From positions 62,001 to 126,000 of the forward strand of contig JAKQSI010000065.1 of assembly GCA_029570205.1 (NCBI GenBank): a stretch of 64,000 bases of DNA. The letters run 5' to 3'. The notes under the pieces are model-generated. The model saw only the letters and a list, made by a program, of their open reading frames with translations, did no database searches and was not told the DNA's origin. A program made the translations under genes and the position numbers. Numbering within the stretch: the first letter of the stretch is position 1; each line of letters opens with the position of its first letter. The stretch is from Candidatus Omnitrophota bacterium (GTDB lineage: Bacteria > Hinthialibacterota > Hinthialibacteria > Hinthialibacterales > JAKPRU01). Positions 50,572 through 58,737 of this stretch are shown piece by piece.

Positions 50572-51804
50572 TCACTTCCCCCCTGTCGAGCCGGACGGCT
50601 CCAGTCTCGGCGGACTCAGATAGGCTGCGCAGGCCGCGCTGACCTTGCCCGGCTCCGTCTGGCCGCGATGAATCCATATTCGATATCCCAAGTGAACCGG
50701 CTCGCCCGGTTTCAATTCAAAAAACTCTGTGCCGGGAAAATCCACACCCAGAAAACCGTACGGACGCAAACACCAGCCGGACGGAAACAAGGGATTTTTC
50801 TCATTCTGAAAAATGGACACCCCGGACCAGCGTTCCCCATTTCCGAACTGTGCGGAGAAATCGCCCCAGGGAGACGGAACCATGTTGCTGTTTTCCGAAA
50901 CCACGCCGTTCACTGTTGTAATGACCTGCTCCAAACGCGGCGCGGCACGGAAATTGAATCCACTATACCCTTTCTTGATCTCACCCGCGATCCGGGCCGG
51001 TTGTCCGAGCGCCTCCAGGGTCAGATCGACATCCACAATCCTCCCCACTTTCCCGGCAGGATAAACCGTGATTTGTGCACGCTCATCCACCGCTTTCACT
51101 CCCGATTCCAGAATGTACCAGCCCGTCCGAATCCCCAGGACCGCGCAGACCGGGCCGGTTTCTCGAATCTCCCATTTCTCGAAGCGGCTTTTCATCCCCG
51201 CCAGAGTCCACGGATCATAAGTCTTATCGCCGATGGTGACACGCTGCCAGGCCCAGAACAGGCCACGATGATGATAATGATCCTTCGGGAAATCACCCGA
51301 AACCGTTTCCCCGTCCAGCCCCATGATCGGATGCACATAGCAGGATCGGCGACGGTCTTCCGGGACACCTTCGGGCAGTATATCCCCGTAGTTGTAACCG
51401 AGAACCGGATTCTCCCCTTCGAAAATGTCGAGTGTTGTCCCGTTGCGGTCTTCGAAACGGAATCGACTTTCGGCAGATTGCGGCACAGCCTCCAGTCGGC
51501 ATTCTCTCGCGAACGCCTCGCCGGTAAGCAGCGCGATCCATCGGTCACCGACTTTCTGGACCGGCCGAGTGTATAATTTCCCCTCTGGCCAGGAGTAAAC
51601 CAGCGCCATCGGCTTACCTTCCGCTTGCATGGATTCCGGCTTCAGCGGTACTTGCACCGGGATTTCCAGAGAAAGGTAATCCGCCGGTTCCAGATCGGAG
51701 ACAACTCGGAAGCAGGGAGATGCGGTATCCGCTTCAGATCCGGGAAGGAATCCGATGAGGAGGAGGGATTGCAGGATCAGGATGGGAAAGACTCGATGGG
51801 GCAT
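50572..51804 (-). CDS. Exported DUF6807 (PmoA-like) protein
   Basis: 410 residues from ATG 51804, preceded by GGAG. A signal peptide covers about 1-25 (ILILQSLLLIGFLPGSEA). The family signature is RSCYVHPIMGLDGETVSGDF then PKDHYHHRGLFWAWQRV, a His-rich block, with VDVDLTLEA and KGYSGFNFRAAPR further on. Members are annotated as PmoA-like from an old name; I know no proven activity, and the His cluster suggests metal or sugar binding. The context (GH78, MLE-type enzyme) fits breakdown of plant or microbial carbohydrate. Confidence 0.88.
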   Translation of the reverse strand: MPHRVFPILILQSLLLIGFLPGSEADTASPCFRVVSDLEPADYLSLEIPVQVPLKPESMQAEGKPMALVYSWPEGKLYTRPVQKVGDRWIALLTGEAFARECRLEAVPQSAESRFRFEDRNGTTLDIFEGENPVLGYNYGDILPEGVPEDRRRSCYVHPIMGLDGETVSGDFPKDHYHHRGLFWAWQRVTIGDKTYDPWTLAGMKSRFEKWEIRETGPVCAVLGIRTGWYILESGVKAVDERAQITVYPAGKVGRIVDVDLTLEALGQPARIAGEIKKGYSGFNFRAAPRLEQVITTVNGVVSENSNMVPSPWGDFSAQFGNGERWSGVSIFQNEKNPLFPSGWCLRPYGFLGVDFPGTEFFELKPGEPVHLGYRIWIHRGQTEPGKVSAACAAYLSPPRLEPSGSTGGK

Positions 51805-51850
51805 AAGGGGATCTCCTTCAGGAATCATTGACAAGATTTTGTCTCAGAGT

Positions 51851-52039
51851 TCAGAAATTCCGCTTCAATCCAGCCTGCTCACAGACCGCATCTGCCGTAA
51901 TTCGATCGATTTCTCTGTGTCTCTTGACGGGAACCGCCTTAAAACCGTTTGTGTAAATGGAATGATTCCCGCCTTCGCGAAGCAGATAAAAACCATTTTT
52001 CTCCAGGTACCGAATGAGGTCACGCCTTTTAACGGACAT
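51851..52039 (-). CDS. hicA: HicA mRNA interferase toxin
   Basis: 62 residues. SVKRRDLIRYLEKNGFYLLR then EGGNHSIYTNGFKAVPVKRH is the HicA double-stranded-RNA-binding-like fold with the catalytic His in GGNHSIY. Such toxins cut mRNA. The partner gene hicB lies two bases upstream, in the order antitoxin then toxin. Confidence 0.92.
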   Translation of the reverse strand: MSVKRRDLIRYLEKNGFYLLREGGNHSIYTNGFKAVPVKRHREIDRITADAVCEQAGLKRNF

Positions 52040-52041
52040 GC

Positions 52042-52260
52042 TCAGACCTCGACCGGCAATTGCTCAATCAGAGATCCCCCAACCGGGATCTCCTTCTCCA
52101 GTTGTTGATATGCAAGGATCATCTCCCGTAAAGCATCCTGCAGCATTTCCCGGCATTCCTCCAGAGTCGCACCTTCCGTAATGACTTCAGGCCATTCGAT
52201 CAGCTGGCCCATATAGCCACGACTGATCTTTGTGTATTTCGCGGTATATGTGCTCAACAT
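52042..52260 (-). CDS. hicB: HicB antitoxin
   Basis: 72 residues from ATG 52260, with AGGAG upstream. YTAKYTKISRGYMGQLIEWP then EVITEGATLEECREMLQDAL is the HicB partial RNase H fold. The C-terminus is short and shows no DNA-binding domain, so autoregulation would differ from ribbon-helix-helix or HTH types of HicB. It forms a pair with hicA (2-base gap). Confidence 0.9.
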   Translation of the reverse strand: MLSTYTAKYTKISRGYMGQLIEWPEVITEGATLEECREMLQDALREMILAYQQLEKEIPVGGSLIEQLPVEV

Positions 52261-52353
52261 CGCTTTTCTCCTGACCGCGTGATACCCCTCGCCCTCCCCG
52301 ATTCTATGGCATACCACTCCAATGTCCCGTCCCAATACTCCCGTTCCCGATCT

Positions 52354-52395
52354 CTACTTCTTCGGGCACTTGGCGCACTTCATGCATTCGGCACA
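52354..52395 (-). other. In-frame cysteine-rich extension after the Dabb stop
   Basis: Directly after the TAG at 52396-52398 the same frame continues for 13 codons, CAECMKCAKCPKK, to a second TAG at 52354-52356. Upstream of the first stop the frame reads VPVCCCNCQCGK. The two parts together make a cysteine-rich tail with C-x2-C spacing. Either a nonsense change truncated the tail or the stop is read through. Confidence 0.6.
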
Positions 52396-52863
52396 CTATT
52401 TACCACATTGACAATTACAGCAGCACACCGGAACGGATTCGTAATCCACTACAAAAGTCTCTTCCAGTATCGGCCCCAACTTCTCTACAAGGGCTTTGTG
52501 TGCCGGGTGCGGCAGGTACTCATCACGCCCTTGTCGATCCTTGAATGTCACTATATAGCAATGCGTGAATCCCCTGCTTAACCCTTCCGGGCTGATATTC
52601 GGTCCCATTTCGATCCCGATAATAAACGGCATTTCATTCTTGAGATTTGCGAATGCCTGGTTGATTTTCTCGATGTCCTCCGGGGTGGCGGTACTCTTAT
52701 ACTTGAAGCAGACCACATGCCGAACCACCGTCTGCATCGGGCATGTCTTTTCTATTGCCGCACAGCATTTGGTCTTTGATGCCGATGTGCACCCCATTCC
52801 CAGTCCGAGCAGCCCGCAGGCCACCAATACCATAACCGGGTTTGTCATCCATTTTCTGTACAT
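52396..52863 (-). CDS. Dabb-domain lipoprotein with cysteine-rich end
   Basis: 155 residues from ATG 52863, with GGAGG 10 bases upstream; a TTG three codons earlier is less likely. The signal ends in LGLGMGC, a lipobox. The Dabb (stress-responsive alpha/beta barrel) domain follows: VVRHVVCFKYKSTATPEDIE, IIGIEMGPNISPEGLSRGFT and HCYIVTFKDRQGRDEYLPHP with AHKALVEKLGPILEE. Dabb domains form dimeric ferredoxin-like barrels. The end VCCCNCQCGK is rich in Cys and may bind metal; more Cys codons follow the stop. Short neighbour gaps do not define an operon. Confidence 0.88.
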   Translation of the reverse strand: MYRKWMTNPVMVLVACGLLGLGMGCTSASKTKCCAAIEKTCPMQTVVRHVVCFKYKSTATPEDIEKINQAFANLKNEMPFIIGIEMGPNISPEGLSRGFTHCYIVTFKDRQGRDEYLPHPAHKALVEKLGPILEETFVVDYESVPVCCCNCQCGK

Positions 52864-52992
52864 TTTTTGCAATCCTCCGATTTGTCTATGTCGATTTCTT
52901 ATCTCCGCGCGATGCGGAAGAATTCCTTTAAAATGCCGGATAGTAATCTACTCCACCGATAAAGCCTCGGCAAGGATATCTCCATTGCCGGC

Positions 52993-54096
52993 TCAGACCC
53001 GAATCGCCTCAATTCGGCTCTCGTCCACCTCAATCCCCAGGCCGGGGCCGGTTTGTGCGGAGAGTTTTCCGTCTATCGGCTGCAGGCCGGGTGAGGCCAA
53101 AACCGAATGCCCCAGAAACTGCGGCCCGTTCAGCGCCGCCGGGAATTTTAATTCATAGGCAGCATACAGGGCCACACTCGCCGCAAGAGAAATGTCGGGG
53201 TCTGTCAAACCGCTGCCGAGAAACATCAGCCCGGCATCCAGAAGGATTTCCACCTGCCGTCGAGCCGAAAGCAGTCCTCCGCATCGCGCCGGTTTCATCG
53301 CCACACCGTCCAGGATATCAAGGCGCAGAAACTCGATCAAATCCGATGGGGAAACCACTCCCTCATCCAGGATAATCGGAAGAGCGCCCTGCCGTTTCAA
53401 ATCACGGTATGCGGCCAGGCGGTTCGCTTTGACAGGCTGTTCCAGCGCCGATACACCGATGTCGGCCAGTTTCGGAGCCACCCGCAGTGCCGTCGCCGGA
53501 TCGTATCCACCGTTTGCATCTGCCCAGAGAAAACCATCCGGCGCACACCTTTTCACCTGTCTGCACAATTCAAGATCGAACATCGGATCAGGTGAGACTT
53601 TGACATTGAAATCCCGGTACCCCCTCTGCCGGCCTTCGTCAATGAGAGGCTCGATTTCATCGAGTGTTCGCGGATTCAGCGTCCAGCTGAGCCGGATCTT
53701 CCCGCCGCTTCGCCTGCCCCAACGCTGTGCCGGATTCACTCCAAGGAGTTTTCCCGCCAGATCATGCAAAGCAATGTCCACTCCCGCCTTGGCAATCGGC
53801 ATCCCCGTGGAGAACGAGGGAGAAATAGCCGCGTCCATCGCACGATGAGCGCTGTCGAGATCGAACGGGTCCAGGCCGATTATAGCTGGGACGATGTATT
53901 GCTTCAGCGCGGTCACACAGGATTCCAACGTCTCATAGCTCCAGGTTGGAATCGGAACGCTCTGCCCCCAGCCCACGGTTCCATCGTCCGCCGTGATTTT
54001 GACAATTACCGCAGGTCGTCCTTCTTTCAAGAATTTAAAAAATCCGACCGTCGGATATCGGACGGGGATAATCTCGATTTGCTCGATTCGCGCCAT
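52993..54096 (-). CDS. Enolase-superfamily enzyme of the muconate lactonizing type
   Basis: 367 residues. The N-terminal capping domain (IEQIEIIPVRYPTVGFFKFL) is followed by a TIM barrel with metal ligands LWADANGGYDP (Asp), SALEQPV (Glu) and ILDEGVVSP (Asp). The catalytic Lys pair at KxK reads FNVKVSP, so the first Lys is Asn, and the second Lys, KPARCGG, is kept, the arrangement of MLE-type racemases, epimerases or lactonising enzymes. Substrate could be a muconate, dipeptide or sugar acid. It is followed on the minus strand by the Dabb gene 129 bases later. Confidence 0.85.
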   Translation of the reverse strand: MARIEQIEIIPVRYPTVGFFKFLKEGRPAVIVKITADDGTVGWGQSVPIPTWSYETLESCVTALKQYIVPAIIGLDPFDLDSAHRAMDAAISPSFSTGMPIAKAGVDIALHDLAGKLLGVNPAQRWGRRSGGKIRLSWTLNPRTLDEIEPLIDEGRQRGYRDFNVKVSPDPMFDLELCRQVKRCAPDGFLWADANGGYDPATALRVAPKLADIGVSALEQPVKANRLAAYRDLKRQGALPIILDEGVVSPSDLIEFLRLDILDGVAMKPARCGGLLSARRQVEILLDAGLMFLGSGLTDPDISLAASVALYAAYELKFPAALNGPQFLGHSVLASPGLQPIDGKLSAQTGPGLGIEVDESRIEAIRV

Positions 54097-54216
54097 TGCT
54101 GTTTCTCCTCTCCCCTCTCGTGTTCTGGGAGGAATTTCATTAAGCCCAGCGGTGAAAATATCATGACGGCGAAGCGGGGGATATTGAAAGGCAGGTTCTT
54201 GTGCCGGCCTTTCTTT

Positions 54217-54267
54217 GCCAGGCAGGGACGCCTGGCCTACTGGTGGGACAGGCCTCTGTGCCTGTCG
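54217..54267. repeat. Single inverted copy of the array unit and its leader
   Basis: In reverse orientation these 51 bases match 49740-49790 with one mismatch (CGACAGGCACnGAGGCCTG, then CCACCAGTAGGCC and the CCAGGCG...CCTGG core). They lie between the MLE-type gene and the coiled-coil gene, 11 bases beyond the stop of the latter. This ties the array to a dispersed element. Confidence 0.85.
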
Positions 54268-54277
54268 CTGCAGGCTT

Positions 54278-55297
54278 TCACTGGTCCCGTTCTCGAACCA
54301 CCATTCGGTGGGCGCTCTTGGTTTCCGATACAGTCTGACTCAACAGTTCTTCCAAGTGTCGCGTGTTTTCCCCCATGTTTCGGATCGCCGCATCGAAATG
54401 GCGGGTCTCTTGCTCCATAACAGCATTCCGGTCCCGGATGCTCTTATCCGAGGACAACTCCCCCGGCGCCTTACTCATAACAAGTTCCTCAGCCCTTCTG
54501 CATTCTGTCCTCAGAGTCTGGGCACAGGTCATAATTTTCATTCTCTGTTCGCGGGGCGTGGAGTCGCTAACTACCTCCTTGGCTTGTTTGCACAAAACCT
54601 GAGACCATTCGACATAAAGCTGGAGTTGGGTTTTCATCACGCGACGTTGTTCCCGCAAAATACCGAGCCGTGCATGAAGGGCGCTTTGGATGTCCGGGTC
54701 CAGCGCACGTCGTCTGGACTCATATTGCGCCAAGGCCTCTCGATTCTCTTCCAGCAGTTTGGCCGCAGCCTCCGTATCGCCTCGCTCCTTGGCGGCCTGA
54801 AGAGTGCGGGCCAGTTGATCCAGCCGGCTGAGAAGGGGATCCGCTTCCTTCTTCTTTTCAATCTCCTCCTCGATCCGCTGCAGCTCCGTACCGAATCGAA
54901 GGGCGTTATCTGCGGCGGATTTCAAAAGAACTTTTGTATCGCGTTCTTCCAGGGAGTTCATCTGCTCGGATTGCTTGAGCGCTTCCACCAGCCGGAAACA
55001 ATCTTCCAGGCGCGATTCGATATCCCCAATCACGCTGTTCTCGCCGTCCCGGATGGCCCGTTTCATCGCTTCCTGTTTCTTTGGAGCAGTGGTGAATGTC
55101 CGGCTGCGCTGAAGATCCAGGTTCACTTTCTGCCGAGTCGTAAAAACTCGTTTCCCGCCACGGACAGTCACAACGAGTTCATCATCATTCACGCCCAGCT
55201 CTTTGGCTTTGCTGGGCAGAATGATCTTGTCGAACTCCTCACGGAGACGTTTCAGATCCAGATCAGGATTTTCGGAAGCCAGTCTGTCGCTCGACAT
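54278..55297 (-). CDS. Coiled-coil protein, unrecognised
   Basis: 339 residues from ATG 55297 (an earlier in-frame ATG at 55315 is six codons upstream). No signal or membrane span. After a small N-terminal domain (KAKELGVNDDELVVTVRGGK) the rest is helical with heptads, for example LARTLQAAKERGDTEAAAKL and IEEEIEKKKEADPLLSRLD. I know no family match. It follows the flippase gene by 89 bases, so it might be in the same transcript, but no functional link is visible. Confidence 0.7.
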   Translation of the reverse strand: MSSDRLASENPDLDLKRLREEFDKIILPSKAKELGVNDDELVVTVRGGKRVFTTRQKVNLDLQRSRTFTTAPKKQEAMKRAIRDGENSVIGDIESRLEDCFRLVEALKQSEQMNSLEERDTKVLLKSAADNALRFGTELQRIEEEIEKKKEADPLLSRLDQLARTLQAAKERGDTEAAAKLLEENREALAQYESRRRALDPDIQSALHARLGILREQRRVMKTQLQLYVEWSQVLCKQAKEVVSDSTPREQRMKIMTCAQTLRTECRRAEELVMSKAPGELSSDKSIRDRNAVMEQETRHFDAAIRNMGENTRHLEELLSQTVSETKSAHRMVVRERDQ

Positions 55298-55386
55298 TTC
55301 ACCCTCCACACACATTTCAATCTACCCGATGTCAGGAAGGTGATCCAGGTTGCCGTTCCGAGTCCAAGAAATGCACAAGCGGAATA

Positions 55387-56814
55387 TCATGCTTTGTGGA
55401 TGGTCCGTCGGAGCCACTCGATATCCTCCCGACGGATAACCCGCAATAGAAACGCAATCAGGAAAAACGATCCCAGGTAGGGAAAAGGAAGCAGCAAAAC
55501 CCATCCGGGCGGCAATAGCCAATTGCAAAACAGCCCCGCAAGGTCCCCGGAAACCAACAACCCCAGCCACCGACCCAGCGGGGGAGTAATGCCGACCTCC
55601 GACCACAAGATGGTCAGCATCACCGCAAAAAGAAAAATCTGCGAACCGAGCGAGGCAAACGCCGCCCCCAAGTTCCCCAGGATGGGGATCATAATGTAAT
55701 TGCTGATAAAAGAAACCGCTACCGTGAGACAGGTGAAAAGCACAAGCCATCGCTGACGGTCGCAGGCTGTAAATACGGTAATAATGAAAACATTCAGCAA
55801 AGAAAAATTGAGGGTCATCCCTAAAATCCCAAGAATGGGGACCGATCCTTCCGCCTTGTTCGGAAACAGCGACAACCATCCGTCCGCCCATCCCCCCATC
55901 ATGATCGACACCGGAATCGTGATCCCCATCAACAACACCGTGGACCGCCGAAACAGAGAAGCGAACGCCTGGCGGTCCTCCACCTGAAGACGGGAAAACA
56001 CCGGGAAAACCGCGATGATATATCCTGTCAGAAGAAGACTGAGACCCTCCACCGGATACTGGGCTTTTCCGTAAATACCGATGTCCTCCAATGCCGTTCC
56101 CTGGGGCAGAAGCCACTTCAGCATCAGGGTATCCAACCGAAGATACAGCGTCGTGAAGAATCCATATAACGCCATCGGCCAGGATTCCGACAACATCCAT
56201 CCGGCCTCGCGCAAGTTGAATCGAGGACGGGCCAGGGGAACGAAACGCACCATGTAGACCATCAGGAGGATCAGCCAAAGTACATTCTCCAGTCCCATCC
56301 CCGATGCGACAATTCCCAATGGCGCTCCCACCAGAAGACAAACAAAGGTCACGGCCAACCCGATAATCCGACTGGGCATGTTCGTGTAGAAGATGTACTC
56401 CATCCTCTCCAATGCCGTAAACACCGAACGCGCCACTCCTGTAAGACACAACGCAACCGTGAATCCCGAATAAATCATGGCTACCTGGACCGAGGAGGGC
56501 GACATGAATCGAAGCAATAAAAACGGGGCTATCGCGAAAAACAGGATCGCCAACAGAATCTTCAGGAAACAGGCCGTCCAAAAAAAACGCGGCAACCGGT
56601 TCGGATCACGAGCGCCATCCCGCGAAACCAGCTGGTCCACCCCGCCATCCATAAACGCGCGTGCCACCCCCCCGATATCCGTCGCCAACTTCAGAATGCC
56701 GAACGCCTCATTCGAGAGAAAGGTTACCAGAAATACATAGCGGATCAGACCCGCGCCACGAGCGATGATCCCGAAAAGAGACATGAATATCGTGTTGCGA
56801 ACGATCCGTCTCAT
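55387..56814 (-). CDS. Polysaccharide flippase of the MurJ/Wzx superfamily
   Basis: 475 residues from ATG 56814, with about 12-14 membrane spans. IVRNTIFMSLFGIIARGAGL at the start, DIGGVARAFMDGGVDQLVSR, LDTLMLKWLLPQGTALEDIG and YPVEGLSLLLTGYIIAVFPV are typical of MATE-like lipid-linked oligosaccharide flippases. It would move a lipid-linked glycan to the outer membrane leaflet. The start overlaps the stop of the TPR gene by one base. It completes the glycan set with the GT-C and SGNH genes elsewhere in the window. Confidence 0.88.
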   Translation of the reverse strand: MRRIVRNTIFMSLFGIIARGAGLIRYVFLVTFLSNEAFGILKLATDIGGVARAFMDGGVDQLVSRDGARDPNRLPRFFWTACFLKILLAILFFAIAPFLLLRFMSPSSVQVAMIYSGFTVALCLTGVARSVFTALERMEYIFYTNMPSRIIGLAVTFVCLLVGAPLGIVASGMGLENVLWLILLMVYMVRFVPLARPRFNLREAGWMLSESWPMALYGFFTTLYLRLDTLMLKWLLPQGTALEDIGIYGKAQYPVEGLSLLLTGYIIAVFPVFSRLQVEDRQAFASLFRRSTVLLMGITIPVSIMMGGWADGWLSLFPNKAEGSVPILGILGMTLNFSLLNVFIITVFTACDRQRWLVLFTCLTVAVSFISNYIMIPILGNLGAAFASLGSQIFLFAVMLTILWSEVGITPPLGRWLGLLVSGDLAGLFCNWLLPPGWVLLLPFPYLGSFFLIAFLLRVIRREDIEWLRRTIHKA

Positions 56815-57953
56815 CAAACAGCCCCGCCGGATTCCAGGATCATGGATTGAATTCGAACAATCGGAGCGCCGGAATCTCCCCGTGGTCCCGTGTTCTGAAA
56901 GGCAATCTCCATCAGGTTCCGCCCCGGTTGAAACGGGATTTCGTGTTTCCATTCCATCCGGAGATCGGGTGTGATCTCAAAATCGTCAACCGACTCGCCG
57001 TTCAGCAAAACCGACCACCGCCCCCGGAATTCCTTTATCATCGGTTGAAGCACAACTCGCAAACCTCCCGGAAGGTTCTGCTCATTCAAATAGAGATCCG
57101 CCATCAGGCGACCATCGGAGTAAAAAATCAATCCCGTGCTGTTCTTATGCAAACCGGACGACTGCCTGGTATCGCCTTGCAGAACATCCGGGGGAGAATA
57201 AACAGGGGGAGACACCGGAACTCCCGCTTGCATTGCATAAAATCGCCCGCTGAGATCGTTCGGATAAAGAGAGACATACTTGCCGAGCAAATCCCTGGCC
57301 TGTTCAATCCGCCCGATTCCCAACAATGCTCTGCCGACAACGTATAATCCAAGCCCCGATGGTTGCACATCGTTCCTTAGCATGTTCAGAAAATGATAGT
57401 CCGCAAGAGGCTCAGGCGAGAATCGCAGAAACTCATAGAAAAACTCCCAAGCCTGCTCAATGTTATTGTTGTTCAATGCGATTTTGCCGCGTTCGTAGGC
57501 CGCCCGAAGAGCAAGTCTCCCATCGTCGATCTGCATGGTTCGGTCGAAATCCCTGTCCGCTTCAACCGCTTGTCCCCGGGCGATTCGAATCTGCCCCATA
57601 CGGAACCAGGGCCACCCGTGCAGATAATTCTCCAGAAGGTCTGTGCAAGCCTTGTAATGCTTCAGAGCCTCTTCCGGCTCCGTTTTTTCAAGGAGTTCAC
57701 CCATTCGAAACTCCGCGCCGGCCGCAACATTCCGATGGCGCAAATCGGGGTCAATCCGGCTCAGCTCCCCGAAAAATCGTGATGTATTCGACAAATCGCT
57801 CAAGTTAGGCGCCGCCCCCCCTGTCGCCGGAGTCGCTTCTGTCCGGGTTCCGCCTTCCATCAAGATAGACCAGTGCGATGATCGAGCGGCAAACAGTATC
57901 GCCGCCAGCGTGATCAGAACCGCCACGCCGAACGCAATCAACAGGTGTTTCAT
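56814..57953 (-). CDS. Membrane-anchored TPR protein with a carbohydrate-binding-like end
   Basis: 379 residues from ATG 57953 (ATG 57980 is the alternative). One membrane span at 3-23 (HLLIAFGVAVLITLAAILFA) precedes a helical TPR-like region: PEEALKHYKACTDLLENYLH, GQAVEADRDFDRTMQIDDGR, NIEQAWEFFYEFLRFSPEPL. The last 110 residues look beta-rich (GRWSVLLNGESVDDFEITPD, PFQPGRNLMEIAFQNTGPRG), in the style of sugar-binding or jelly-roll domains. It may act as an extracytoplasmic partner in the assembly of the glycan handled by the flippase. Confidence 0.75.
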   Translation of the reverse strand: MKHLLIAFGVAVLITLAAILFAARSSHWSILMEGGTRTEATPATGGAAPNLSDLSNTSRFFGELSRIDPDLRHRNVAAGAEFRMGELLEKTEPEEALKHYKACTDLLENYLHGWPWFRMGQIRIARGQAVEADRDFDRTMQIDDGRLALRAAYERGKIALNNNNIEQAWEFFYEFLRFSPEPLADYHFLNMLRNDVQPSGLGLYVVGRALLGIGRIEQARDLLGKYVSLYPNDLSGRFYAMQAGVPVSPPVYSPPDVLQGDTRQSSGLHKNSTGLIFYSDGRLMADLYLNEQNLPGGLRVVLQPMIKEFRGRWSVLLNGESVDDFEITPDLRMEWKHEIPFQPGRNLMEIAFQNTGPRGDSGAPIVRIQSMILESGGAV

Positions 57954-58105
57954 AATGAGACCATCTGGACCGGCAGTCATGGTTCCGTATCCTACCGTCT
58001 TTTTGACGGAGGGTCTGCACTCCACCTTGTTTTCAATCTTGATGTCGGCGGGAATTAACCGTATCCTCAAGAAACAGAATCTGAAAGGCTTTACGGACCC
58101 GAATC

Positions 58106-58723
58106 ATGTTCCGGCTTGTGTTGCTGGTCGCGCTTTGTTTTCTCGTACAGAGCGCCGATGGAAAAGATCTCTCCAGCTCGACTCCTCAATCCGACCGTCA
58201 TATCGAGATTCGGCCCGGCCCGCCGGGTCGTCCGGAACGACCTTCTCGTCCCGCTCCCGCGCCATCCCAAACGGTCAAATCTATTACCCCCGAAGCCGTT
58301 GCGCCTTTTCCTCCCGGCACAACCGAAATCGTCCATATCGCAAAAGTCTGGGACACAGAGCGGATCGACGGACCGAAGACGAAGCAATTCTCTTTGCTTG
58401 GCGTGCAGGGTTTTTCAAAACGCGAGGAAGATCCTTCGGTCGCGGAGTACGGACATCTTGCCTATATCCTTGTGAAAAGTCTGGTCGAACGTGAAACGGT
58501 AATTGTGGAATATGATGTCGATTCCCGCCCGATAGACGGGCGAATTCCGGTCTATCTTTTTCTCAAGGATGGAACATTCATTAACCGGGTTCTGCTTGAA
58601 AACGGTTTGGCGTTGCCGGAGGAGAAATCCGCATCACTCAAATACCGAACTCTATTCGAAAAAACCCACAAATCCGCTCAAAAACAGCGAAAAGGATACT
58701 GGAGCCACCCCGAATCAGAATAA
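58106..58723 (+). CDS. Exported degenerate nuclease-fold (SNase-like) protein
   Basis: 205 residues. A signal peptide (MFRLVLLVALCFLVQSADG) and a Pro-rich linker lead to an OB-like domain: HIAKVWDTERIDGPKTKQFS, LLGVQGFSKREEDPSVAEY, then IVEYDVDSRPIDGRIPVYLF, FINRVLLENGLALPEEKSAS. The layout follows Staphylococcal nuclease, but the Arg and Asp of the usual RLIGID-PE motif are Ser and Gln and the Glu is missing; so it may be a non-catalytic binding protein. It is divergent from the TPR gene and 14 bases from the convergent GT-C gene. Confidence 0.75.
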   Translation: MFRLVLLVALCFLVQSADGKDLSSSTPQSDRHIEIRPGPPGRPERPSRPAPAPSQTVKSITPEAVAPFPPGTTEIVHIAKVWDTERIDGPKTKQFSLLGVQGFSKREEDPSVAEYGHLAYILVKSLVERETVIVEYDVDSRPIDGRIPVYLFLKDGTFINRVLLENGLALPEEKSASLKYRTLFEKTHKSAQKQRKGYWSHPESE

Positions 58724-58737
58724 TTTATTTTTAATTT

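Noticed and set aside
52396-52398. TAG recoded as an amino acid across the genome
   Set aside because: Several intact genes in the window (for example those ending at 37368, 45385 and 46983) stop at TAG in the expected place.
55322-56581. Minus-strand frame of 419 codons in another phase of the flippase gene
   Set aside because: Gly/His-rich sequence without family features; the flippase frame has regular membrane spans and a coupled start.
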